Notes under the pieces: generated by a model | What the model saw: only the letters and a program-made list of their open reading frames with translations | Told to the model about the DNA's origin: nothing | Databases searched by the model: none | Program-made: the position numbers and the translations under genes | Shown here: in pieces, positions 38,960 through 48,700 of the stretch | Position numbering within the stretch: position 1 is the stretch's first letter | Layout: each line of letters begins with the position of its first letter | Assembly (NCBI GenBank): GCA_964403335.1 | Contig: CAYOFI010000011.1 | Span: 1-48,892 of the forward strand | Source: CAZYAK01 sp964403335 | GTDB lineage: Bacteria > Patescibacteriota > Gracilibacteria > Peribacterales > Peribacteraceae | Length of the DNA: 48,892 nucleotides | Direction: 5' to 3'

Positions 38960-41918
38960 AATCATGCGCGAGAATCTTCGCCCAGACGTTTTTGATCAGT
39001 TCCCGCATCGCCTTCTTTTCTTCTTCAGGAATCTGGAACGAGCGCACAATGGGGTGCTCTTCGCGGTCTCCGATGAAATCGGCGATAAAGGCTTTGGGCG
39101 TGAGTGACGGAAGGGCTTGCTCGAGCAATACAGCATAGAACTGCAGCTGTCGGTAAATATCGCCCTCGCGAATATCTTTTTCCGTTTTGGGCCGTCCGGT
39201 TTTGTAATCGATGACCACACCCGATGCGGACTCGGGAGAATCACGATCGATGCGGTCAATTTTGCCCTTGATGGGGATATCGCCCAGACGGGTAGAGAAT
39301 GATCCTTCCACGTGCTCGATATGCGGCATGGAGCCCACAAGCCGCGACTCGTAATAGCGCGGTAACTCCGCTTCACCGACGTGGAGCAAGCGCTGTAATT
39401 CCCCATCAACCATAAATTCACGCTCCAGTAAGTAATTGCGAAATTCGCCCAGGAATTCGTCTTTGCCCATCGGCATGCCGCGTTGCATGCGCAGGCCCCA
39501 TTGTTTGAGTGCCCAGTGGACGGCATTCCCGTAGGCAAGCGCGGTATTCGGGAGTTCGGGCACTTGCAGGAGATCGGTGCGTAAAAATTGAATGGGATCA
39601 TTCAGGAAGCGATTGAGACCGCTCGCGGACAAGGAAAAAGTTTTCAGACGATCGTCGAGGAACGCATGGAACTCGGCGTCCAGATTTTGCTGCGGCTTAA
39701 GCAGCAACGTCGATGCCTGTTCGGGATTTTTCAGTTCGACGGAGGTTTCCGGCAACGACCCGGCTTCCGCAAAGAACGCGGACGGCGAGACATCGCGCGC
39801 TTTTTCGCCGAGCGTGCGTTCGCGCGGGCAGCTGAAGATCAATTCCTTCTTGGCACGCGTCATCGCCACGAAGGCCACGCGGCGCTCATCTTGATGTTTC
39901 TCAAACGCTTTCTGATCTTTCTCCCAACCAAACAGCAGATCTTCCGGCAGCGACAACCCTCCCGGATTAAAGCGCTTATCCCAATGCCCTTCGCGGAAAT
40001 TGGTGAGGAAGACGGTGTGGAATTCTTTGCCTTTGCTCTGGTGGGCGGTGAGAAGCTGCACACCTTCCGACACGAGATGTGGCAATTCGTACGTGATACG
40101 CAATTGGCCGTATTCGGGATCCATGTAGAACGACAGGTCATGCATCAAATCGTCATATGCATAGGCAGGCTCTTCGATCATCCGGTTGCGGACGCGGTCA
40201 AAAAATACTTGGAGCGCTGCGAGATCGAGCGGATGCAGATTGCCGCCCGCAGGGATCAATCCCCCGTCGTGCAACACGCGTTCGAGCGTTTCGATGACCG
40301 TGCGCGTCGATAATTTCTGGTTCAACGACAAGATGAAATCTCGCGCGCGCAGAATCGACTCCAGATTTTTCCACTGCACGTCGGGCAATAACGTCGCCGG
40401 CTGATCGAGCGACAGCAGCACGTCGAGTATGCGTTTTTTGTGCTCGCGTCCTGCCCGATAGATCCTCGCCAGATCCGCAGGATGACAATCGCTGCACGCA
40501 GAACCCAAGGCATCGGCAAGCAGCGCATCGCTCTCCGGTTTTTGGGCCGCACGCATCACGGCGATCGCTTGCAGCACCAGCGGATGACTGAGCAGATCGG
40601 CTTTGCCACTCATGCGGACGGGAATGCCGCGTGCAGTGAGCACATCAAAGTGCGCACGAAGCTCGCCGTTCGTCTGCGTGATGATGGCGATTTCTTCGGG
40701 AACAATTCCATCCTTCAATCGTTCGTCCACAAGATCGGCAATCATCCACGGCTCGGCTTGATCGCTTGGAGGCCGCAACAGCACCGGACTCTCCCCTGCT
40801 TCCTCACTTGCGGCTTTCAAATCTTTTGTGAGTCCGTCGATCCGACCGACGAGCCGTTCCGTATTCTGTGCGATGAGTTTTCCGGCAGCATCCAGGATCG
40901 ATTGCGTCGACCGGTAACTCGTCGTCAACGTCACGACCGTCGCTTGCGGAAAGCGCTCCCGGAAACGCAAAATGTTCTGCAAGTTCGCGCCCTGGAAACG
41001 ATAGATCGCCTGATCGTCATCCCCCACCACAAACAAATTCGGCTCCTGGGGGATATTCGGATACGTCGTCAGAAGTTCGATCACACGATACTGCGCACCG
41101 TTCGTATCCTGGAATTCATCGACGTGGATGTACTGGTAGCGCTCCTGCAAACTCACGAGCAACCACTCTTCGCGTTCGAGTGCGCGGATCACATACAAGA
41201 TCATATCGTCGTAGTCGTACCGTCCCGTCTGCTCCAGCATCGCCTGATAGCGACCGAAGATTTCCGCAAATTCCTGCACCTTGCGCGCGGCAATCAGATT
41301 TTTTTCGTGGACCTTGGTGCCGGGCTTGCTTTTGCCTTCCATGATCACCGCGTATTCATCGGCAATGCGACGCAAATCCGCTACCGTCTTCCCCTCGCGT
41401 TTGACATCACTGATGCGCTGCAAAATATCATGCGTGCGGCCATACGGACTTTTGGGGTTCACGATCGCCAAATCCGGCAGCATCTTGTCCAAAATATCGT
41501 TGATCTCCCGATAGCGCTCCAAATCCGAAATCTGCTGGTTGGCCGACCATTCATCGAACAACACCGGATGATCGTTGATGATGTCCTGGCAGAACCCGTG
41601 GATCGTGCGTACGGTGACGCCATACGCATCCGGCCCGATCAATTCCCGCAATCGATCGCGCATCGCCGTTGCACCGCTGACAGAAAACGTCAGACACAAA
41701 ATATTCCCTGGCCGCATCTGCGTTTTCTTCAAAATATTCGCGACGCGCATGGAGACCGTCTGCGTCTTTCCCGTTCCGGGTCCCGCAATCACCATCACCG
41801 GACCTTCGATCGTTTCGACGGCTTGGCGTTGGGCGGCGTTGAGTTTTTGTAATTCCACCGCGAAGACGGGCTTAGGCTTTACAGTGGGCTGAGCGGGTGA
41901 AGTAGCAACGGGGGGCAT
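38922..41918 (-). CDS. UvrD/PcrA-like helicase fused to PD-(D/E)XK nuclease
   Basis: 998 aa superfamily 1A DNA helicase. Walker A is GPGTGKTQ (46-53) after the Q motif LNAAQRQAVE; motif II is HVDEFQDTN and motif III is VVGDDDQAIYRFQGA. Motifs IV-VI (LTTSYRST, TAHQSKGKEF, VAMTRAKKELIF) follow. The last ~200 residues form a RecB/Cas4-type nuclease with core VVIDYKTGRPK. Helicase-nuclease fusions of this kind act in double-strand break resection, as AddA or single-chain RecB-like enzymes; a partner AddB is not in the window. ATCGTA on the plus strand (41925-41930; TACGAT on the coding strand) lies 6 nt before the start. Confidence 0.92.
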   Translation of the reverse strand: MPPVATSPAQPTVKPKPVFAVELQKLNAAQRQAVETIEGPVMVIAGPGTGKTQTVSMRVANILKKTQMRPGNILCLTFSVSGATAMRDRLRELIGPDAYGVTVRTIHGFCQDIINDHPVLFDEWSANQQISDLERYREINDILDKMLPDLAIVNPKSPYGRTHDILQRISDVKREGKTVADLRRIADEYAVIMEGKSKPGTKVHEKNLIAARKVQEFAEIFGRYQAMLEQTGRYDYDDMILYVIRALEREEWLLVSLQERYQYIHVDEFQDTNGAQYRVIELLTTYPNIPQEPNLFVVGDDDQAIYRFQGANLQNILRFRERFPQATVVTLTTSYRSTQSILDAAGKLIAQNTERLVGRIDGLTKDLKAASEEAGESPVLLRPPSDQAEPWMIADLVDERLKDGIVPEEIAIITQTNGELRAHFDVLTARGIPVRMSGKADLLSHPLVLQAIAVMRAAQKPESDALLADALGSACSDCHPADLARIYRAGREHKKRILDVLLSLDQPATLLPDVQWKNLESILRARDFILSLNQKLSTRTVIETLERVLHDGGLIPAGGNLHPLDLAALQVFFDRVRNRMIEEPAYAYDDLMHDLSFYMDPEYGQLRITYELPHLVSEGVQLLTAHQSKGKEFHTVFLTNFREGHWDKRFNPGGLSLPEDLLFGWEKDQKAFEKHQDERRVAFVAMTRAKKELIFSCPRERTLGEKARDVSPSAFFAEAGSLPETSVELKNPEQASTLLLKPQQNLDAEFHAFLDDRLKTFSLSASGLNRFLNDPIQFLRTDLLQVPELPNTALAYGNAVHWALKQWGLRMQRGMPMGKDEFLGEFRNYLLEREFMVDGELQRLLHVGEAELPRYYESRLVGSMPHIEHVEGSFSTRLGDIPIKGKIDRIDRDSPESASGVVIDYKTGRPKTEKDIREGDIYRQLQFYAVLLEQALPSLTPKAFIADFIGDREEHPIVRSFQIPEEEKKAMRELIKNVWAKILAHDFTPLTPDSVATA

Positions 41919-41942
41919 GGTTTGATCGTAGCGTATCCTGAC

Positions 41943-42057
41943 CCCTGCCTCATCCCCCAGCCCCTTCTCCCTGCGGGGAGAAGGGGGGTGTTTGTTGTTT
42001 TGTTTGCCCTCGCCGTAACCCTCTCCCTGCGGGGAGAGGGAATGTGTATGTTTTGTC
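41943..42057. repeat. REP-like GC-rich repeat (copy 5, two palindromes)
   Basis: Two palindromes with the shared core CTCCCTGCGGGGAG (CCCTTCTCCCTGCGGGGAG and CCCTCTCCCTGCGGGGAG), separated by TGTTTGTTGTTTTG. It lies in the divergent region between the helicase gene and the 42098 gene. Confidence 0.85.
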
Positions 42058-42082
42058 TACGTATGGAAGTTGAGGCCTCTGC

Positions 42083-42088
42083 TACCAT
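42083..42088 (+). promoter_or_regulatory. Extended -10 of the 42098 gene
   Basis: TGcTACCAT with the -10 at 42083-42088, 9 nt before ATG 42098. It is the same nonamer as at rdgB (38349-38357). Confidence 0.5.
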
Positions 42089-42097
42089 ATCCCCCGC

Positions 42098-42799
42098 ATG
42101 AAATTCCGACATATTCTGTTCATCATCATCGTCATCTCGCTTTTGGTGCTGCTCGGGGCTTTTTGGGCACGGCGGCCGGATACCGACGCGGATGCGGGCA
42201 AGGAACCTGCTATCACGTTTATCGGCATCGGCAGCGGATCGTTGGCGTCAGATCTGTCTACGTTCCAACCGGAAACGAGCTTTGCGGTCACGGACCGAAG
42301 TCTTTTGGGAGTCGTGCAATTCCAGGGCGTGCCCGACGGGTCGACCGTGACGGCGGATTGGTTTGCGCCGGATGACCGCAGCCCTCCGCTCGGGCGCAGT
42401 CAGGTACAAGTGGAACAGAAAGCAAAAATCGCGCGATTTTTATTTGGCAACAAACAGAACTGGGAAGCATCGCCGTACATGCTCCAGATTTACATTCAGC
42501 CGCCGAAAGACGCCAAAGACACAACCATGCGAACGCTCAGCGGCAGCACCGCGTTCTTTATCGGTCTGAAGGACGAGGAGATTGCGCAGTACCGGAAGGA
42601 GCTTGCGGAGTGGAAGGCGGAGGATTTGAAGCAGCAGGCGAAGGCGGCTGAGGCTGAGGCGAAGCGGCAGGCGGAGGAAGTATTGAAGAAGAAGTCGGAG
42701 TCGTCGGCGAGTTCGCGTTCTGCTGCTGCAACTGCAACTTCTTCAACTCCTGCAGCTCAGCCTCCAGCTGCTCAACGGTCAAGTGCTGCGGCACGGTAA
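42098..42799 (+). CDS. Membrane-anchored protein with Ala/Lys-rich helical tail
   Basis: 233 aa. One N-terminal TM helix (about 5-23) is followed by an exported domain of about 125 residues that I do not recognise (beta-rich; VVQFQGVPDGSTVTADWF). A long helix follows (about 155-200; KELAEWKAEDLKQQAKAAEA) and then a Ser/Ala/Pro-rich end. The last 242 bp lie antisense within the 3' end of the giant adhesin gene, a large convergent overlap; both readings look protein-like. The frame could end less far if one of the two is misread, but no stop supports that. A leaderless-type -10 precedes the start. Confidence 0.65.
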   Translation: MKFRHILFIIIVISLLVLLGAFWARRPDTDADAGKEPAITFIGIGSGSLASDLSTFQPETSFAVTDRSLLGVVQFQGVPDGSTVTADWFAPDDRSPPLGRSQVQVEQKAKIARFLFGNKQNWEASPYMLQIYIQPPKDAKDTTMRTLSGSTAFFIGLKDEEIAQYRKELAEWKAEDLKQQAKAAEAEAKRQAEEVLKKKSESSASSRSAAATATSSTPAAQPPAAQRSSAAAR

Positions 42800-45700
42800 C
42801 CGTGGGCGACGCATCTTTGAGCGCAAGCGCCGGCATGCGCGGTCCGACCGTGGGCCCGTGACCGCGTCCTGAACCCGCGCCCGGACCATGGCGGAAGCGG
42901 TAGATCAGCCATGCGGCGTTGCTCAAGATAAAGAGCAGGATGACGAAGATGAACCACGGGAGCAGGTTGGAACTCTGTGCTTGCTGCGGCACCACCAGCA
43001 CCTGCGCCACGGGCAGCAAGACATCTTTGCTCTGCAGCGGCGCAAGGGCGATGGCCGGGGGTTCGATGGAAACCGCGCGGCGTTCGACCGTGCCTTCGCC
43101 GACGTGGATTTCCAGCGTGTGCTCACCGGTTTCCACATCGTGGAAGGTGGCGATACCGCCTTCGTTCGTCACGGCGACCTTCGGCGTGGAAAAGAGGACG
43201 ACAGGCGTGTTGGCGTAGGGAACACCCAGGGAGTTGAACACGCTGACGGAGAGGGCGGAGACGATCACGCGGCCGTCACGCTCTTTGCGCAGCGACGTCT
43301 TATACACGACCGGCGGCGGCAACACGACGTCGGGTTCTTTGGCCGGCTGGATCGCGCTCAGCGCCTTGCCGCCCAAGTGACGGATGGCGGTGGGCAACGA
43401 GGCGATATCGTTCATGTCGTTGGCGACGGCGTTGACGGTGTATTGGAAGGCGATTTGCACGGCGGCGATGTCCTGGCCCACGCTCGTCACCGCACCCGTA
43501 ACACCGTCGATGATGCCTTGTTCGATGTTCCCCAAGGCGACGGCAATCGTTTCTTGTGTAGCATTCACTCCTCCAGCGATGGTGGAGGCAATATCACCAA
43601 TCGTCTCGGCATCACTGGTGGCGGCGGAGATGACGGCATCGGCGACATGCTTCATCGCGACCGTCACGGAGAGATCCGCAGTCTTCATGTCTTCGAAGAT
43701 GAAGGCCGTGGCGGTGCGGATGCTGCGCGTGTCGTGTTCGGCATTCGTGAAGACGATTCCGGCAAGCGTGGTGGCCGCACTGGAGATGGCGTCACCGGCC
43801 TTGCCAAAGGTATTGGAGAGATCGTCACCCAGTTTATCGGCGATCTCGACGACCATGCCCGAGCGGGCCCCGATGGCGCTGGCGGCGCGGTCGGCGAGGA
43901 TAGCGCCGTCACGGGCCAACTGACCGGCGCGGATGCCCGCGATGATGCCGGCATCAGACCACTGGCCGATCATGAAGTCGGTTCCGTCCTGCAAGGCGAT
44001 GGCATCCTTCTGCAATTCCCATGCGATGACCTTGCCGACTGTCTGGATGGTGCCGGTGACGGCTTCGTCCGCCTTGGCGATGGCATCCGCGACGCCCTTG
44101 CCGATCGTCGATGCCGTTTCGATGACCAGACCCGAGCGGATACCGATGACCGTGGCGGCACGGTCGGCGACTTCGACGGCCTTGTCCGTCAGCTCGCGCG
44201 TGCGGATACCCACCAATTCTCCCGCATCCACCCACTGACTGACTGCCATGTCCGCGGCATCCTTGACCGCAACCACCGTCTGATCGGCGGCGGTCGTGCC
44301 TTCCTGCAAGCGGGCACGCATCAAGAGATCAATCGCTTCCATGGCCGTGCCCAAGCGCTCGACGACCGGCGAGATCGGCTCGACCTCAATGTCCAGACCA
44401 GCAGCAAGGACGGGGCGGACGGGACGCGTCGGGACGGGAACGATTACCGGCTTCGGCGTCACCGGCTGGGCGATTTCCGTGCGGCCCGGCGTCGGCTTCG
44501 GCGTCACCGGCTGTTCACCCGGCGGGAACGGTAATACCGACGGCGGCAATGTCGTGCCCGGCGGGATCACTTCCACAGGGATCGTAATCGGACCTTGGTG
44601 AGCGCCTCCCTCCCCTTCACCCTCGCCCTGGCCGCCATTGCCCTGACCGTTACTGCCCTGGCCCGAACCGCGGCGCCCACCGCTCTGACCGCCACCGGTG
44701 TTTCCGCCGCCATTGCCGCCCTGATTGCCGTTGCCGTTATCCTCGCCCTGATCATCTTCATCGACCTGATAGCCGAAGGAGATATTGCGGTGCGTGTCAC
44801 CCGTATTGATGGCCACGGTCGTACTGTTGGATGTGACCGGGGCGTACCCGTTCGGCGGGGTGACGACCAGCAAGAAGGTCGTAGCGGAGGTCGGCACATT
44901 CACGAAGAGGTACGTCCCCGTGGAGCTGGTGACGGCAGTCTGAGTGAATGTCCCGCCCGTACCCGTCGTACCCGAGAGTGTCACGTTGACGGAGGCGAAG
45001 CCGTTGTCATTCTGATTCTGTTCCCCATTGCCGTTTCTATCGTTATACACGGAACCCGTGAGCGTGGAGACTTGGACGTATGCGGCGTTGAACGTGACCG
45101 TCGCGCCGCTCATCAAGACCACGGCACCGGACGATCCGAGCTTCGTGCGCAGGTACCCGACCGGTACCGTGACACCGCTGACGGCCAGGGCGTACCCGTT
45201 GGCGTCGCTGATGGTGGTGCCGGAAAAGGCGTAGCGACCCAAGCTGTCCGTGATACGCTTGCGGAGGAGTGTATCGCCGGTGGACGTGGTGCCGCTCAAG
45301 CGGAGAGTCACACCGTTGATGCCCGCGGTTTCCCCGGCGTTGAAGACACCGTTACCGTTGGTGTCGTTCCACACCGTTCCCTTCACCGTTCCCTTGCCGG
45401 GTGCGGCATCCGCGATCGTCTGATTGAAGGCGGCGGAGACGGAACCGGAGTGCGTGACGTTTCCGGCGTATTCAGCCGTGATGGAGTGGATACCCACCGA
45501 GAGCGCGTTCGTGGTGTACGTGCCCGATCCGTGGCCGAGGTTCGCCGTGCCGATCGTGCTGCCGCCGTCCTTGAAGGTGACCGTGCCCGTGGCAGCAAGC
45601 GGATAGAGCGTGGCACGGAAGGTGACGTTCGCGCCCGCGGCGATCGGTGTCTGGGACGACGTCACCGTCGTGATGGTCGCCTTCTTGCTGACGATCTGCG

Positions 45701-48700
45701 CCAATTCGGCCGACGTGCTGCCGGAGTGCGTGCCGTTGCCGCCGTAGATGACCGTCAGCGGATGTGCGCCGACGAGCAAGTTACTGACCGTGATGGAACC
45801 GGAGCCATGGCCGACATTCGCCGTACCGATGGTCGCGGCACCGTTCTTGAAAGTCAGGGAGCCAGTCGCATTGGACGGAGCGACGCCGGCCGTGAGCGTG
45901 ACACCGGAACCGACCGTCGACGGGTTTAGAGAGGATGCCAATCCGACGAGCGATGCTTTCTTGTTCACGATCTGCGTGACGGCGGCGGACACAGAGCCCG
46001 AGTGCGTGACGTTCCCCGCGTAGACAACCGTCAGCGAGTGTGCACCCACCGTCAGGTTGCTAACCGTGATCGCGCCCGAACCCCGACCCAAGTCGACCGA
46101 ACCGATCGTCGTCGCGCCGTCTTTGAAGGTGACCGTGCCCGTGGCGGTCAACGGATACAGCGTGGCGCGCAAGACCGTGCCGCTGCCGTACGTGGACGGA
46201 TTCACCGACGATGTCAGCGTGTTGATTGTGGCTTTCTTGCTGACGATCTGCGCAACGGCGTTCGATGTACTGCCCGAGTGCGTGACGTTACCCGCATATT
46301 CCGCCGTCAATGTGTGTGCACCGACTGCGAAGTTGCTGATGGTCACCACACCCGAGCCATGGCCGAGGTTGGCGGTGCCGATGGTTGCGGAACCGTTCTT
46401 GAACGTGATCGTCCCGGTGGCCGTCGTCGGGAAGACCGAGGCCGTGAGAACCACGCCGGAACCGAACGTCGACGGGTTCAACGCGGATGTGAGGGTGGTG
46501 TACGTGCCCTTCTTGTTCACGATCTGCGTGATTGCGGCAGACGTCGATCCCGAGTGCGTGATGTTGCCGGCATAGACGACCGTCAAGCTATGAGCGCCTG
46601 CGGTGAGACTGCTCGTCAGCACCGATCCGGAACCGTGACCGAGGCTTGCGGTACCGATCGTCGTCGTGCCGTCTTTGAAAGTGAGCGTACCCGTCGCCGT
46701 TGCCGGAGCGACTGTGGCCGTCAGCGTGACACCCGAACCGAACGTGGACGGGTTCAGACTGGACGCGAGAGCCGACAGCGTCGCCTTCTTCTGGATGATC
46801 TGCAGGAGAGTGTTGGACGTGCTGCCCGAATGCGTGATGTTGCCGGCATAGACCGCGGTGATCCGGTGCGTCCCGATGCGCATATTGCTGACAGTCACAT
46901 AACCGGAACCGTGACCGAGGCTTGTGCTGCCGAGCGTCACGGCGCCGCTCATGAAGGTGACGGAACCCGTCGCTGTCGACGGAGCAACGGTCGCGGTCAG
47001 GATGACACCGGAACCGAACGCAGCCGGATCGAGCGACGAAGTCACGAACGTCGAGGTCAACTTCCTGTGGATGACCTGCGTGACGGTATTCGACGTGCTG
47101 CCCGAGTGCGTCACGTTCCCGGCGTAGACGGCCGTGATGCGGGCCGTGCCGATGCGCAAGTTGCCGAGTGTCACGTATCCCGATCCATGACCAAGGCTTG
47201 TGCTGCCGAGCGTCACGGCGCCGCTCATGAAGGTCACAGAACCCGTTGCGGTCGACGGAGCAATCGTCGCCGTCAACGTGACCCCGGAACCGTAGGCGGC
47301 GGGATTCAGGGACGACGTGAGGAATGCGGATGTCGGCTTCTTGTTCACGATCTGCGTGATGGCGGCGGACACAGAGCCCGAGTGCGTGACATTGCCGCCA
47401 TACACCACCGTCAGTGAATGCGCTCCAGCAGTAAGGTTACTGACCGTCATGTACCCGGAACCGTGACCGACGTTCGCCGTGCCGATGGTCGTGGAACCGT
47501 TCTTGAACGTGAACGTGCCGGTTGCCGTTGCCGGGCCGACCGTGGCCGTCAGCGTGACGCCGGAACCGTACGTCGACGGGTTCAGCGACGACTGCAACGA
47601 ACTTGATGTGGGTTTCTTGTTCACGATCTGCGCGACCGCGTTGGATGTGCTGCCGGAGTGCGAGAAGTTGCCGCCATACGTGACGGTGAGGGAATGTGCG
47701 CCCGGCGCGAGGGTACTGATGGTCAGATAACCCGATCCATGGCCGGCATTGGCCGTACCGATGGTGACGGCTCCGTCCTTGAACGTGAGCGTGCCCGTAG
47801 CCGTGGCGGGAGACATTGTGACGTTCAAGGTGACTCCGGATCCGTACGTGGACGGATTCAGACTGGATGCGAGGACCGACAACGTGGCGCGCTTGTTGAC
47901 GATTTGGGCGACGGCGTTGGACGTGCTGCCCGAGTGCGTGACGTTTCCGGCGTAGACGGCCGTGATGCTATGGGCGCCCGGTACCAAACTGGAGACCGTG
48001 ACGACGCCGGAACCGTTGCTGAGCGTGATCTGACCGATGGTGTCCGTACCGTTTTTGATATTCACCGTGCCCGTGGCGGTCAACGGATGGAGGGTTGCGC
48101 GGAAGGTCACGCCCGAACCGAAGCCGGAGGGATTGAGCGAGGACGTCAGCGTGCTGATGGTGGCCTTCTTGTTGACGATCTGCGTGAGAACGGCGGACGT
48201 GCTGCCAGAGTGCGTGATGTTGCCGGCATAGACAACGGTCAGCGCATGCGCCCCGACCGCCAAGTTGCTGACTGTTATGAAGCCGGATCCATGGCCGACG
48301 TTCGCCGTGCCGATGGTCGTGGAACCGTTCTTAAACGTGAGCGTGCCCGTGGCAGTATTGGGAGCAACTGTCGCGGTCAGCACCACGCCGGAGCCGAAGC
48401 CGGACGGATTCAGCGAGGAACTGAGCGACGAAGAGGTGAGCTTCTTGTGCACAACCTGCGTGACGGTATTCGACGTGCTGCCCGAGTGCGTCACGTTCCC
48501 GGCGTAGACGGCCGTGATGCGGGCCGTGCCGATGCGCAAGTTGCCGAGTGTCACGTATCCCGATCCATGACCAAGGCTTGTGCTGCCGAGCGTCACGGCG
48601 CCGCTCATGAAGGTCACAGAACCCGTTGCGGTCGACGGAGCAATCGTCGCCGTCAACGTGACCCCGGAACCGTAGGCGGCGGGATTCAGGGACGACGTGA

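Noticed and set aside
44595..47417. Long plus-strand open frames (hundreds of codons) antisense to the adhesin Ig-repeat region
   Set aside because: They arise because the repetitive GC-rich coding strand lacks antisense stops; products are Arg/Asp/Gly-rich and mirror the 276-bp period.
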